This document shows positions 18,760 to 29,470 of a DNA stretch of 64,000 bases, piece by piece. How positions within the stretch are numbered: position 1 is the first letter of the stretch; each line of letters begins with the position of its first letter. Source of the stretch: Paenibacillus sp. YYML68 (GTDB taxonomy: Bacteria > Bacillota > Bacilli > Paenibacillales > NBRC-103111); assembly GCF_027923405.1 (NCBI RefSeq), contig NZ_BQYI01000001.1:3822501-3886500 (forward strand), given 5' to 3'. The translations under genes and the position numbers were made by a program. The notes beneath the pieces were generated by a model. The model saw only the letters and a list, made by a program, of their open reading frames with translations. It did no database searches and was not told the DNA's origin.

Positions 18760-20337
18760 TTGACGAAACAATCGTTTATAAAAGGAACGCTGATCTTGCT
18801 GGCGGCCGGTATTATTAACCGCATACTCGGTTTTATTCCACGAATGACGCTGCCGAGAGTCATAGGCGCCGAGGGCATCGGCTTGTACCAGATGGGCTGG
18901 CCATTTCTGGTCGTTATTCTAACGATCGTGACAGGCGGTATTCCGATTGCTGTAGCCAAGCTCGTCGCGGAAGCCGAAGCTGAAGGGAATAAGGCGAGGG
19001 TCAAGATGATATTCCGCTCCGCCCTCGTGCTTGCCACTATACTCGGTGTGCTGTTCACAGCTCTAATCGTCGTTGGCGCCGAGTGGATTACAGCCCATCT
19101 GTTCACAGACCCGCGCGTCTACTATACATTCCTATGCATGACGCCGATCGTTCCGCTAGTTGCCATATCCTCGGTGTATCGGGGATACTTCCAGGGCCGT
19201 CAAAATATGATTCCTACGGCACTGTCTCAAGTGACCGAAACACTCGTTCGCATCGTTACCGTTCTGCTATTCGCGTATATGATGCTGCCGTACGGAATCG
19301 CTTACGCCGCAGCGGGCGCGATGGTCGGGGTCATGAGCGGTGAGATGTGCGCGCTGCTCGTGCTGCTGCTGCTGCATCGGCAGGAGCTTGCTCGCGAATC
19401 AGCCTACACAGCAGCGAGGAGAGCAGTCTCTGCCGTTACCACAGCATCGGCTAGCGCCTGGACGAGCCTGAAGGAGCTCTTGAAGCTGGCTGTGCCGGTA
19501 ACTGGCAGTAAGCTTGTAGGGTCGGGCTCTTTTTTCCTCGAGTCGATCATGATTGTACAGAGTCTCGCAGCAGCCGGCGTCGCGACAGCAGCAGCTACCG
19601 CTCAGTATGGCGCCCTGCAGGGCATGGTCATTCCGGTGTTGCTGCTGCCGAGCGCTCTGACCTATTCGCTTGCCGTCTCGCTCGTTCCTTCGTTGTCCGA
19701 GGCGGCAGCCAAGGGCGATATGAGAACGATCCATGCGAGACTGCACCAATCGTTACGGCTCGCCCTTGTTACCGGTGCACCGTTCGCCGCCCTCATGTAT
19801 GTGCTCGCCGAACCGATCTGTACCTATCTATATGCAGCGCCGGAGGTTGGCGCTATGCTACGCCTGATGGCCCCCGCTGCTCTCTTCATCTACCTGCAAG
19901 CACCGCTGCAGGCAGCGCTGCAAGCTCTAGATAAGCCCGGCGCGGCGCTTATTAATACACTGATCGGCTCGGCCGTTAAGCTTACGCTCATCTGGTTTCT
20001 TGCCAGCCGTCCGGAATTCGGCATTCTTGGGGCGATCGTAGCGATCACCGTCAACATTATGCTCGTCACCATCTTGCATGGCTACAGCGTCGCCCGTCTG
20101 CTCAAGTTCCGAATGGCCGTTACCGATTTCATCAAGGTTGGGGCGTGTATGGCAGGGTCGGGGTGGGCAAGCGTAGTCGTCATGAACAGCAATTGGATTG
20201 AAGGCGGACTTAGCCGGTTTCTGACCGCTTCCGCTATTGGGTTCAGCTGCTATATTGTGCTCGCACTGCTAACCCGATTAATCGAGAAGGACGACGTGCT
20301 CCGAGTCGTGCTGCTAGGCAAGAAGCTGGTGAAGTAA
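18760..20337 (+). CDS. spoVB: Stage V sporulation protein B, MATE/Wzx-type flippase
   Basis: Polytopic membrane protein of 525 residues in the polysaccharide-flippase (MVF/MATE) superfamily. By family it acts in spore cortex formation, probably as a lipid-linked precursor flippase. The N-terminus TKQSFIKGTLILLAAGIINRI and GFIPRMTLPRVIGAEGIGLYQ are SpoVB hallmarks, and about 14 membrane segments can be traced. The start was set at TTG 18760, which has AGAGG 8 nt upstream and matches the homologue start. It diverges from comN and converges on the DUF421 gene. Confidence 0.93.
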   Translation: MTKQSFIKGTLILLAAGIINRILGFIPRMTLPRVIGAEGIGLYQMGWPFLVVILTIVTGGIPIAVAKLVAEAEAEGNKARVKMIFRSALVLATILGVLFTALIVVGAEWITAHLFTDPRVYYTFLCMTPIVPLVAISSVYRGYFQGRQNMIPTALSQVTETLVRIVTVLLFAYMMLPYGIAYAAAGAMVGVMSGEMCALLVLLLLHRQELARESAYTAARRAVSAVTTASASAWTSLKELLKLAVPVTGSKLVGSGSFFLESIMIVQSLAAAGVATAAATAQYGALQGMVIPVLLLPSALTYSLAVSLVPSLSEAAAKGDMRTIHARLHQSLRLALVTGAPFAALMYVLAEPICTYLYAAPEVGAMLRLMAPAALFIYLQAPLQAALQALDKPGAALINTLIGSAVKLTLIWFLASRPEFGILGAIVAITVNIMLVTILHGYSVARLLKFRMAVTDFIKVGACMAGSGWASVVVMNSNWIEGGLSRFLTASAIGFSCYIVLALLTRLIEKDDVLRVVLLGKKLVK

Positions 20338-20348
20338 GCTGCTTGCCT

Positions 20349-21035
20349 CTACCTTTTCTTATCGATGAACCATTTGCCGCGATGATCGATGGAGCAGAAG
20401 AAGACGTCCTTGAAGTCGTTCACGCCGCGCTGCTGCAGCTCCCTCTTTAGCCAAAACCGGGTTTGATCAAGCTTCGCCAAGCTTTCCTCCTGCACCTTCC
20501 CATCCATAATTAAGGGCAAGGGCAAGCCTTCATACCGAATGCTGTGCTTCGGCTCGGACTTGGAGGTGGTCTTGATCGAGGCAAGCTGGTCCTTCCGCGC
20601 GACTGTCAGCTTGCCGGACGGCTCGAGTATGGCGAATTCAACGTCCGCCGGGTTCAACACTTTATTTTGCCGCAGCTGATGAAGCAGGTCGTCCAAATTG
20701 TAGCGCTGCTTCGCCATTTCGGACTGATTCATACGTCCATGCTCCATAATGACGGCCGGTCGGCCCTCGAACAGCCGCCGCAGCCGTTCGCTCTTCATCG
20801 AGATAAAGGCGATTAGAATCTGAATGCCCACGAGCGTGACCATCGGCAGAAGTCCCTCAATGATCGGTTTGCGGATGTCATCGAGCACGAACACCGCGAT
20901 TTCCGCAATCATAATGGAGATGACCAGGTCAAAGATCGACAGCTTGCCGATCTCGCGTTTGCCCATGATCCGCATCATCAGAAAGACGAATATGTACACC
21001 AAGACCGTGCGCAAAAAAAGCGTCCACAGCTCCAT
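20349..21035 (-). CDS. DUF421 (YetF/YrbG-type) membrane protein
   Basis: A 228-residue protein with three N-terminal membrane segments (ending near residue 80) and a soluble C-terminal domain of the YetF/DUF421 family. RIMGKREIGKLSIFDLVISI is typical. Family members are structural or spore-membrane proteins of uncertain function. ATG 21035 was preferred to the open frame from 21125 because GGGAGGG precedes it and homologues start MELWTLF-like. It is convergent with spoVB (11 nt between stops), the position of yrbG in Bacillus. Confidence 0.88.
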   Translation of the reverse strand: MELWTLFLRTVLVYIFVFLMMRIMGKREIGKLSIFDLVISIMIAEIAVFVLDDIRKPIIEGLLPMVTLVGIQILIAFISMKSERLRRLFEGRPAVIMEHGRMNQSEMAKQRYNLDDLLHQLRQNKVLNPADVEFAILEPSGKLTVARKDQLASIKTTSKSEPKHSIRYEGLPLPLIMDGKVQEESLAKLDQTRFWLKRELQQRGVNDFKDVFFCSIDHRGKWFIDKKR

Positions 21036-21203
21036 GTGACTGTCCCTCCCGCAATTGTGGCTCAATGAGTATTGTGACCTTGGGGAGAGCCGCTCATTCC
21101 GTAGAAATGTTGGTAAGACTGTCATCGTCTTAGACGAATAATTTGTGAAACAAGCCCATAAAATGGGACTAACTCTATCAAGCCCGGGGAGGTTTGCTAC
21201 CTA

Positions 21204-21563
21204 ATGAACCGTTCGCCACTGTTATCTGGACTTATGTATTCCACCGTCATTACATTGCTCGGCACGTTGCTAGCCTCATTGCTCCTACTCGCTACTGGCC
21301 TATCGGAAAGCTCATGGCTGTCGACGACGCTCCTCGTCCACGGACTATCGCTGCTCATCGGTGGTGTGTTGACCGGCAAGCGCTGTGAATCGAAGGGCTG
21401 GTACCACGGCGGCATGCTCGGCATGCTCTATACGGGCATCGTCTGGATGATCGGATTTCTAGCATACGACAGCGGTGTCACGAACGAGCTGCTGATGGTC
21501 GGCGGTATCGCGCTCGTTGCGGGAGCATTCGGAGGCGTGGTCGGGGTGAACATGAAGAAGTAA
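21204..21563 (+). CDS. YrzE-type TIGR04086 family membrane protein
   Basis: A 119-residue protein with four predicted membrane segments and few charged loops, matching the TIGR04086 family (YrzE in Bacillus), whose function is unknown. It lies between the divergent DUF421 gene and yajC, the conserved place for this family. A bidirectional terminator follows its stop by about 15 nt. Confidence 0.85.
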   Translation: MNRSPLLSGLMYSTVITLLGTLLASLLLLATGLSESSWLSTTLLVHGLSLLIGGVLTGKRCESKGWYHGGMLGMLYTGIVWMIGFLAYDSGVTNELLMVGGIALVAGAFGGVVGVNMKK

Positions 21564-21577
21564 TACGCCGCGTAAGC

Positions 21578-21620
21578 AAAAAAGCATGTGCAGGAGGCGA
21601 GCCTCTTGCACATGCTTTTT
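21578..21620. terminator. Bidirectional terminator between the YrzE-type gene and yajC
   Basis: The long inverted repeat AAAAAAGCATGTGCA (21578-21592) and TGCACATGCTTTTT (21607-21620) encloses a further GAGG/CCTC stem. It has an A run on one side and a T run on the other, so it stops both converging genes. Confidence 0.93.
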
Positions 21621-21644
21621 CAATGTGACGAATAATGACACGAA

Positions 21645-21965
21645 TTACTTGCCCTCTTCCGTCTCAGGCGCCGACTTCACGGAATTGACCGCGGAGCGCT
21701 CGAACGTCAGCTTCGTGACGTCGTTCACACGAAGAATAACCGTGTCGTCGGTCAGCTCTACAAGAGTACCGTGCAAGCCGCCGATCGTGACAACCTTATC
21801 GCCCTTCTTCAAGGCGCCCAGCATCTGGTTGCGAGTCTTCTGACGCTTCTGCTGTGGACGAATGAGTAGGAAGTACAGAACAACAAACATTAGGACGAGC
21901 GGTCCGTAGGTAATCAGAATGCCTTCGATGCCGCCTGGTGAAGTTTGGGCCGTAGCCAACAACAT
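21645..21965 (-). CDS. yajC: Preprotein translocase subunit YajC
   Basis: Small accessory subunit of the SecDF complex, 106 residues: one N-terminal membrane segment (about 17-36, with YFLLIRPQQKRQK straight after it) and a cytoplasmic beta domain (KKGDKVVTIGGLHG). ATG 21965 was chosen because GGAGG lies 8 nt upstream; the longer open frame adds only an atypical leader. It is the last gene of the queA-tgt-yajC set. Confidence 0.95.
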   Translation of the reverse strand: MLLATAQTSPGGIEGILITYGPLVLMFVVLYFLLIRPQQKRQKTRNQMLGALKKGDKVVTIGGLHGTLVELTDDTVILRVNDVTKLTFERSAVNSVKSAPETEEGK

Positions 21966-22061
21966 GTGCAGTTCCTCCGTTTCGATTGTTCTAGCCTGAA
22001 ATAAAATATGTAGAAAGAGTGAAGCCAATCCTCAAAGCAAGCGGGCGCTCGCTTGCGAGCA

Positions 22062-23201
<1,140 letters not shown>

Positions 23202-23268
23202 TCACTTCTTTTCATTCAAATTGCTTGCAGGCCAAAGTTAGCCGTCCGTATATAAACTAGTCAGGCGA

Positions 23269-24519
23269 TTAATATATAAACATCGCGTCGCCGAAGCTGA
23301 AAAAGCGATACCGCTGCTCGACCGCTTCCTTATAAGCAGCTAGGATGTGCTCTCGGGTCGCCAGCGCACTGATCAGCATGAGCAGCGTCGACTTCGGAAG
23401 ATGGAAGTTCGTGAGCAGCGCATCGACGATGCGGAAGGAGTAGCCCGGATAGATGAAGATGCCGGTCCAGCCGCTGCCCGCCTCTAAGCTGCCGTCCTCC
23501 CTCGCGACAGACTCGAGCGTTCGTGCGCTCGTCGTGCCGACAGCAATAACGCGTCCGCCGCTAGCCTTCGCGCGATTCACCAGCTCCGCCGTCTCCGCCG
23601 ACACCTCGTAATACTCCTCGTGCATGTCATGAGCCTCAACGTCGTCAGCTGCAACAGGACGGAACGTGCCGAGTCCGACATGCAGTGTGACATAGGCTAA
23701 TTGTATACCTTTTTGTTCCAGCCTATTCAGATACGCCTCGGTGAAGTGCAGACCTGCCGTCGGTGCGGCGGCTGAGCCCTGATGCTTCGCATAGACGGTC
23801 TGGTAGCGCTCCCGCTCGGGCAGCTGCTCCTTAATGTAAGGCGGCAGCGGCATGTGGCCGAGCCGGTCGAGCAGCTCATTGAAGATGCCCTCGTACGTGA
23901 AGCGAAGCACCCGCGTGCCCATCTCGCCCTCCGCCTCTACGGTTGCGACGAGGAGTGGGCTAGAGCTGGCAGAGTTGTGCGACGAGTGAGTGCTCGGCGA
24001 TTGGGCGTTCGAGGCCTGGGCGTTCGAGGCCTGCGCGTTCGACGACTGGGCATTTGATGCCTGAGCGTTCGACGACTGAGCATTCGATGCCTGCGGGTTC
24101 GACGACTGGGCATTCGACGATGGAGTCGTGAGCGAGTCACTTGAATCGCCGACTGTAGTAGCTTGCTGTGAAGGGTCGTCGGCCGAGCCGAAATGAATGA
24201 CTGCCCCTGCCTTCAGCCGCTTGCCCGGACGCACAAGAGCTTCCCAAGCGTCGCCCTCGAGCTGCTTCAGCAGCAGCACCTCCACCTTCGCTCCTGTGTC
24301 TGGCTTCACGCCAAAAAGCCGGGCTGGAATGACTCGCGTGTTGTTCAGCACGAGCACATCCCCGGCTTGCAAATATTGCTCCAGCTCCTCGAACTGGTGA
24401 TGGCGAACGTACCCAGAGCGCTTGTCGAGCGTCAAGAGCCGCGATGCTGTACGGTCCTGCAGCGGCGTCTGCGCAATCAGCTCCTCCGGGAGCTCATAGT
24501 CAAATAAGTCTACCTTCAT
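23269..24519 (-). CDS. queA: S-adenosylmethionine:tRNA ribosyltransferase-isomerase with low-complexity insertion
   Basis: QueA transfers and rearranges the ribosyl part of SAM onto preQ1 in tRNA, giving epoxyqueuosine. The family core is intact: [17 protein letters not shown] at the start, [12 protein letters not shown] near 60-70, [23 protein letters not shown] and a C-terminal [10 protein letters not shown]. The protein has 416 residues where about 340-350 are usual. The surplus is a stretch at about residues 113-187, after VIHFGS and before [10 protein letters not shown], made of Ser/Asn/Ala/Gln pentapeptides. It is in frame and lies where homologues have a short loop. Confidence 0.95.
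   Translation of the reverse strand: MKVDLFDYELPEELIAQTPLQDRTASRLLTLDKRSGYVRHHQFEELEQYLQAGDVLVLNNTRVIPARLFGVKPDTGAKVEVLLLKQLEGDAWEALVRPGKRLKAGAVIHFGSADDPSQQATTVGDSSDSLTTPSSNAQSSNPQASNAQSSNAQASNAQSSNAQASNAQASNAQSPSTHSSHNSASSSPLLVATVEAEGEMGTRVLRFTYEGIFNELLDRLGHMPLPPYIKEQLPERERYQTVYAKHQGSAAAPTAGLHFTEAYLNRLEQKGIQLAYVTLHVGLGTFRPVAADDVEAHDMHEEYYEVSAETAELVNRAKASGGRVIAVGTTSARTLESVAREDGSLEAGSGWTGIFIYPGYSFRIVDALLTNFHLPKSTLLMLISALATREHILAAYKEAVEQRYRFFSFGDAMFIY
23998..24120. repeat. 15-bp tandem repeats inside queA
   Basis: About eight in-frame copies of a 15-bp unit encode SNAQS or SNAQA (one copy reads SNPQA). Neighbouring units differ at a few fixed positions, giving a 30-bp higher-order pattern of alternating S and A. 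Copy number is likely to vary between strains by slippage, with no frame change because the unit is a multiple of three. Confidence 0.9.
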
Positions 24520-24677
24520 CTAATACATTCCGTCCTTGTCCTTAAGTCTATATCAAGCTGCGTCATCCGCAGAGCTTCGATCGTCGTTGCGTGTAGCTTG
24601 GCACTGGTGCGAGTAGATCACGATGATCCGCAACCTTCGCGTGCTGGTCCATGAAGCTAGGCGCTGGTCCGTAGAGC

Positions 24678-26885
24678 TTACTGCTTGGACAGCTGCGCTC
24701 CCGGATAGTACGCTTCTAATATCTTGGCGTAGCTATACCCGAGCTCGGCGTAGCCCTTGGCGCCCCATTGGGACATTCCGAGTCCGTGACCGAAGCCGGT
24801 GCCCTTGAACAGAAACTGCGGCTTACGAGATACTGGAGTTACGCTATTGCCTGCGCTCAGCACGAAGAAGTGCTCTCCCTTCATCTCTGTGACAGCCCCT
24901 GAGGCGCTCACCGCATAGAGCGGCTTGCTTGCTTCACTCTGATCACGAGTGCTCCCGTTCGCTCCCCATATAGTATAGCGTCCTGTCTGCTCGATTTCAA
25001 ACCGCGTGCTCGGCAAGCCGCCGAGCAGCGTACGCAATGAATCGGGATACGTCGTCTTCACCGGCTGACCGTTGACCGACACCTCCATCACGCGTCCTGA
25101 CGGCCCCCGCTTCGTCACCTCGAGCTTGTCCAACGAAGCGGTAGCCGAGGCTGCAGGAAGTGAGCCGGCCATCCGTTCCCTCAGCTGCTCCGCGCTGTAT
25201 GGACCACGAATCCAGGAGAACGCATTCGACTCCATCATGTCGCCGATGACGAGGAATCGGTCGTTCCGATTCACCTTGGCAATAGCCGGGTTCGTCACAT
25301 CGCTCACGTAAGGCGCGGAGCGAACATTCACCCCGTCCTGCGCCGACTCGTAATAAGGAATGCCGAACGCGTTCTGCTCATTCGTCTTATGCGTCAGATC
25401 GGAGCGGATGTAGCCGAGCACGCCTGTCGGCAGCACGACATGCAGCCATTTCAGCTTGCCCGCCTGCGCTCCGTCGTCAGGAGAAGGGACGGGCTTCAAG
25501 TAAGGCAGCGGATTGCCCCATACTTCGGTAGGATCGGCGGTCATGCCGCCTGCATTGGAGTAGTACAACGGCTCGATGAGTGCTCCATTATAGCGAAGCA
25601 CCTCGCCCTTCGTCGCCTCCACCGCCTGACGGGCCGCTGCGAACTCGCCCTCTATCCCCTTGTACATCTGGTCCGTCGTCGTGTCGGACACGCTGGCGAT
25701 GCTGTATTTATCCGGCTTCTGCTTCAATATATAAGTGCGCGCCGCTACCGCCTGCGCCTTCAGCGCCTCGATCGGCCAGCCTGCGCTCAGCTCGGAGCCG
25801 AGCACGCTCTCGACATACGTCTCGAGCGGCAGCTCGTTGATGACAGCAAGCTTCCCGTTAAGCGTCGTCACCTCGATGCCGCCGCGATACGAACGCCCTG
25901 AACGCTCCTTCACCCGCACACCGTCTGTTGGATCGGCAGGTTCGACCCACAGCTTCGCCTCACCTGAGATGGTGTAAGCGGCTATCGACTTCAGCTTACC
26001 ATCCACGCCTGTCACCGCCCCGGACTGCTTCAGCACGTACGACTGCCCAGACTCCAGCGCCGCCACCTTCACTGCAGGCAGCGCAGCCGCCAGCTTCGCC
26101 TTCAGCGCGGCGAGCGCCGCTTCGTCGGGCTCGTTGCCGACGAGCGCCGCGTAGCCGCCGCCGCTCATATGGGCGACGCCCGCCGGGTACCCGGCAGCCT
26201 CAAGCGCAGCGGCCTGTGCCGCCGCCTGCGCCTCGTCGGCGTAGCTGCCCGCGCTGTAGCGCAGCGGGCCGCGCACCGCTGCGCCCTTGTGCTTCGCCGC
26301 CGCTGCCGCCGCCTGCTCCTTCGCGGGGAACGGCCCCGAGAAGAGCACATACAGCGGCTTGCCCTGCTGCGCGCGCTGCCAGATGCCCACAGCTGCGCCG
26401 CCTTCGGCCGCCGCAAGCGCCTCGGCGGCCGCTTGCACTGCTGCTGCATCAGCCGATTGCAGCAGCTCCGCGTAGTAGCCGTCCGCGTACACTCGGACGG
26501 CTTCGCCCGGGCCGGCCGCGGCGGCCGGCCGCAGGCCGCCCGCTTCGCGGATCGCGAGCGTCAGCCCGCGATCCGCCTCCAGGGCGGCCGCTGGGGTCGT
26601 GGCGCTATAGCGGCCCGACTCAATGAACAGGGCGACGCGCACCGGCGTCTGCCCGGATGTAGCTGCCGCAGCTGCGCTTGCGGCAGTTGGGCTCGCAGCC
26701 GCCGGTGTCGCGGCGGCTGCCAGCTGCTGCGCCTGCGGCCAGGGCGCTGCCTCGCGACCGGCGCCGAGAGCGCCGGTCGCGAGCAGCGCCGCGCAGGCGA
26801 ATACTTTGGCGGCGGCATGGGCACCGCCGCCGCCAGTCCTTCTCGGGCGCCACTTCTCCCGGCGCCCCGCTCGTTCGTTGCTCAT
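24678..26885 (-). CDS. SpoIID/LytB-domain protein with long Ala-rich N-terminal region
   Basis: A 735-residue exported protein. A basic, Ala-rich N-terminus (hydrophobic about 27-42) is a probable signal sequence. Residues about 70-320 are very Ala-rich and hold segments resembling SPOR repeats (YVLFSGPFPAKEQ, YAALVGNEPDEAAL). The SpoIID/LytB domain begins about residue 345 (GGIEVTTLNGKLAVINELP) with LETYVESVLGSELS and KAQAVAARTY. The C-terminus has GTGFGHGLGMSQWGAKGYA, another family hallmark. SpoIID itself is a peptidoglycan lytic transglycosylase of engulfment; this gene between ruvB and queA is a paralogue, so the exact role is inferred. GGAGGAGGG precedes the ATG. Confidence 0.85.
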   Translation of the reverse strand: MSNERAGRREKWRPRRTGGGGAHAAAKVFACAALLATGALGAGREAAPWPQAQQLAAAATPAAASPTAASAAAAATSGQTPVRVALFIESGRYSATTPAAALEADRGLTLAIREAGGLRPAAAAGPGEAVRVYADGYYAELLQSADAAAVQAAAEALAAAEGGAAVGIWQRAQQGKPLYVLFSGPFPAKEQAAAAAAKHKGAAVRGPLRYSAGSYADEAQAAAQAAALEAAGYPAGVAHMSGGGYAALVGNEPDEAALAALKAKLAAALPAVKVAALESGQSYVLKQSGAVTGVDGKLKSIAAYTISGEAKLWVEPADPTDGVRVKERSGRSYRGGIEVTTLNGKLAVINELPLETYVESVLGSELSAGWPIEALKAQAVAARTYILKQKPDKYSIASVSDTTTDQMYKGIEGEFAAARQAVEATKGEVLRYNGALIEPLYYSNAGGMTADPTEVWGNPLPYLKPVPSPDDGAQAGKLKWLHVVLPTGVLGYIRSDLTHKTNEQNAFGIPYYESAQDGVNVRSAPYVSDVTNPAIAKVNRNDRFLVIGDMMESNAFSWIRGPYSAEQLRERMAGSLPAASATASLDKLEVTKRGPSGRVMEVSVNGQPVKTTYPDSLRTLLGGLPSTRFEIEQTGRYTIWGANGSTRDQSEASKPLYAVSASGAVTEMKGEHFFVLSAGNSVTPVSRKPQFLFKGTGFGHGLGMSQWGAKGYAELGYSYAKILEAYYPGAQLSKQ

Positions 26886-27045
26886 GCTCGCGATTTCCCT
26901 CCTCCAGATTCACAATATCAGCATCATCCCACTACACGATTGGCGCATATCGCTCAAGCACAGCTGCAAGCCAAGCTACATCACATGACTCCACATGACC
27001 GCTCATACGCATACTCCGCCTGTGCCTGCATCCCAACGATTATCG

Positions 27046-28050
27046 CTACCCCCGCTTCGGCATCGGCAGCCCGAGATGCTTGCAAGCGCTGTCCGTAATC
27101 ATCCGTCCGCGCGGTGTCCGCTGCAGGAAGCCGATCTGCAGCAAGTACGGCTCATAGACGTCCTCAATCGTCTGGCTCTCCTCGCCGATCGAGGCCGCAA
27201 TCGTATCGAGGCCGACAGGACCGCCTTGAAAATTCAATATAATCGCCCGCAGCATCTTATGATCGATCTCATCGAGCCCGAGCGGATCGACCTGAATGCT
27301 CTGCAGCGCCGTTCGCGCAATATCCAGCGTAATGATGCCGTCGCCCTTCACTTGAGCAAAGTCGCGCACCCGCTTCAGCAGCCGGTTCGCAATACGCGGC
27401 GTCCCTCTCGAGCGCATGCCAATCTCTCGCGCAGCCTCGCCGACGATCTCTGCCTGCAGCAGGTCAGCCGTCCGGCTAACGATGTAGGTCAGCTCGTCTA
27501 TCGTGTAATATTCGAGCCGACTGACGACGCCGAATCGGTCGCGCAATGGCGCCGATAGCAGACCGACCCGCGTCGTCGCGCCGACGAGCGTGAACGGCGG
27601 CAGGTCGAGCCGCACCGAGCGGGCGCTCGGCCCTTTACCTATAATAATATCGAGCGCATAATCCTCCATCGCCGGGTAGAGCACCTCCTCCACCGTCCGG
27701 TGAAGCCGGTGAATCTCGTCGATGAACAGAACGTCGCCCTCCTGCAGGTTCGTCAAGATCGCCGCCAGGTCGCCTGGCCTCTCGATCGCAGGTCCGCTCG
27801 TCGTCCGCATACTGACACCCAGCTCGTTGGCGATAATGTTCGACAGCGTCGTTTTGCCAAGACCCGGTGGTCCATACAGCAGCACATGATCGAGCGCCTC
27901 CTTGCGCATCTTGGCCGCCTCGATATAGATCTTCAAATTCTCCTTCGCCTGCGCCTGTCCAATATACTCAGCCAAGTAACGCGGACGCAGACTGAACTCG
28001 ACAGCCTGATCCTCCATCATCAAATGCGCGGAAATGATGCGGTCGTCCAT
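27046..28050 (-). CDS. ruvB: Holliday junction branch migration ATPase RuvB
   Basis: AAA+ motor of 334 residues that drives branch migration with RuvA. The Walker A motif [12 protein letters not shown] is near residue 62, Walker [10 protein letters not shown] near 110, sensor [18 protein letters not shown] near 165, and a winged-helix DNA-binding domain ends the protein. The frame is open from a GTG at 28059, but that lies on top of the ribosome binding site (GAGAGGAG), so ATG 28050 was chosen. It follows ruvA by 61 nt. Confidence 0.97.
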   Translation of the reverse strand: MDDRIISAHLMMEDQAVEFSLRPRYLAEYIGQAQAKENLKIYIEAAKMRKEALDHVLLYGPPGLGKTTLSNIIANELGVSMRTTSGPAIERPGDLAAILTNLQEGDVLFIDEIHRLHRTVEEVLYPAMEDYALDIIIGKGPSARSVRLDLPPFTLVGATTRVGLLSAPLRDRFGVVSRLEYYTIDELTYIVSRTADLLQAEIVGEAAREIGMRSRGTPRIANRLLKRVRDFAQVKGDGIITLDIARTALQSIQVDPLGLDEIDHKMLRAIILNFQGGPVGLDTIAASIGEESQTIEDVYEPYLLQIGFLQRTPRGRMITDSACKHLGLPMPKRG

Positions 28051-28111
28051 AGGGCACACTCCTCTCTTGCTTAAGCACTACATCCCAAGCCCCAGCTTCG
28101 TTCAAGCCCAA

Positions 28112-28765
28112 TCAAGACATCGATTGCTGATAAATCGCCTTAAGCGCCAGCTTCATCACCGTGTCGGTCGTTTCGCCGCCCTCAAGCTTCGGCTTAATCG
28201 CCTGTCCGGCCCGATCGGCCTCCGCCTCCGTATAACCGAGCGACATCAGCCCAGCCTTCGCCTCCGCCCATGCGCCTCCACCAAGCGGCTCTGCAGCCAC
28301 AGCGCCTATGCCCATCGATACCGCGTCCGCTTCGTCTGACGACCACGCGCCGAGCTTGTCCTTCAAGTCGAGCACCATGCGCTGGGCCGTCTTTTTCCCA
28401 ATACCCGGCAGCTTCATGAGGAACGTGATGTTATCCTGACGGATCGCCGCTGCAATCGTCTCCGGCTTGCCGCCAGCGAGTACGCCAATCGCCACCTTCG
28501 GTCCGATGCCGCTGACCTCGAGCAGCAGCCGGAACAGCCCCTGCTCCTCCCGCGTCGGGAAGCCGAACAACAAGTGCGCATCCTCACGCACGTGATAATG
28601 AATATATAAGGTGACTTCTCCGCCATCCTTGCCGTCCTTCGCCGCTTCCTTCGCCCCCACCGCATATGGATTCGCACAAAATACGCGGTAGCCAACGCCT
28701 CTGACATCAAGCACGACGAACTCCGGATCGCGATGAGCCACCGTTCCTCTTAGAAAGTCGATCAT
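28112..28765 (-). CDS. ruvA: Holliday junction branch migration protein RuvA
   Basis: Junction-binding subunit of RuvAB, 217 residues. The N-terminal OB-fold has MIDFLRGTVAHRD and VRGVGYRV, the helix-hairpin-helix repeats are LLEVSGIGPKVAIGVL and MKLPGIGKKTAQRMVLDL, and the C-terminal domain that contacts RuvB is after a flexible linker of about 30 residues. The start overlaps the ruvC stop by 4 nt (ATGA), so the two are coupled. Confidence 0.97.
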   Translation of the reverse strand: MIDFLRGTVAHRDPEFVVLDVRGVGYRVFCANPYAVGAKEAAKDGKDGGEVTLYIHYHVREDAHLLFGFPTREEQGLFRLLLEVSGIGPKVAIGVLAGGKPETIAAAIRQDNITFLMKLPGIGKKTAQRMVLDLKDKLGAWSSDEADAVSMGIGAVAAEPLGGGAWAEAKAGLMSLGYTEAEADRAGQAIKPKLEGGETTDTVMKLALKAIYQQSMS

Positions 28766-29265
28766 CGTCTCATCGCTCCGTTCATTTTATCTAACAAGCC
28801 CGACGAATGCGCATGACAGATGGCAACCGCTAGCGCATCGGCGACATCATCTGGCTTCGGCACCGCGGACAGCTTGAGAAACATCTTCACCATCTCCTGC
28901 ACCTGCTTCTTCTCGGCCTTACCGTAGCCGACGATCGCCTGCTTCACCTGAAGCGGCGTATATTCGCCGATCGGCAGCCCCTTCTGCACCGCAGCCAGCA
29001 TGAGCACACCACGCGCCTGACCGACGGTCAGCGCTGTCGTCACGTTGCGATTGAAGAACAGCTTCTCGATCGCCACCGCGTCCGGCTTATATTTGTCAAT
29101 TAGCTGCACCATCGCCTCATACACCTGCTTCAAGCGAAACGCATCATCGGTATGCGCCTCCGTCTGAATCGAGCCGTATTGCACAGGCGTCAGCTTATGT
29201 CCTTCTTTATCAATGAAGCCGAAGCCGACAATCGCAATCCCCGGGTCAATGCCTAATACGCGCAA
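28762..29265 (-). CDS. ruvC: Crossover junction endodeoxyribonuclease RuvC
   Basis: Holliday junction resolvase of 167 residues. The acidic active-site positions are visible in LGIDPG (residue 6), AIEKLFF (near 67) and the C-terminal KPDDVADALAVAICHAH. The start is TTG at 29265; the only ATG nearby is 8 nt upstream and out of frame. GGAG lies 12 nt upstream, a rather long spacing. It starts the ruvC-ruvA-ruvB unit. Confidence 0.95.
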   Translation of the reverse strand: MRVLGIDPGIAIVGFGFIDKEGHKLTPVQYGSIQTEAHTDDAFRLKQVYEAMVQLIDKYKPDAVAIEKLFFNRNVTTALTVGQARGVLMLAAVQKGLPIGEYTPLQVKQAIVGYGKAEKKQVQEMVKMFLKLSAVPKPDDVADALAVAICHAHSSGLLDKMNGAMRR

Positions 29266-29368
29266 CTGTTCATCCAGCTCCTCTGCCCGTTGCTTCTACT
29301 GCGAGAAGCGAACATATGTATTCACCTGCCCATTATATCAGAATTTATTCACGATGAACACGCCAATA

Positions 29369-29409
29369 AGCCCCTGCCTCCACTCCAGCAGGAGTGATCA
29401 GCAGGGGCT
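29369..29409 (-). terminator. Nested inverted repeat between bofC and ruvC
   Basis: AGCCCCTGC (29369-29377) pairs with GCAGGGGCT (29401-29409), and an inner CACTCC/GGAGTG hairpin fills the loop, so a long cruciform is possible. On the minus strand it is followed only by TATTGG, so termination after bofC would be partial. Confidence 0.5.
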
Positions 29410-29470
29410 CGGGATTCCTTGAGCCATAAGCTACATCTATCTATTCGTTCGCGAGCACGCTAGCACTCGG

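Noticed and set aside
23937..24140. Small Arg/Thr-rich frames on both strands across the queA repeats
   Set aside because: They are out-of-frame readings of the 15-bp repeats inside intact queA.
24600..24680. Short direct repeats around CTGGTCC between queA and the SpoIID-like gene
   Set aside because: Two imperfect copies of under 20 bp without flanking symmetry; no evidence of an inserted element.
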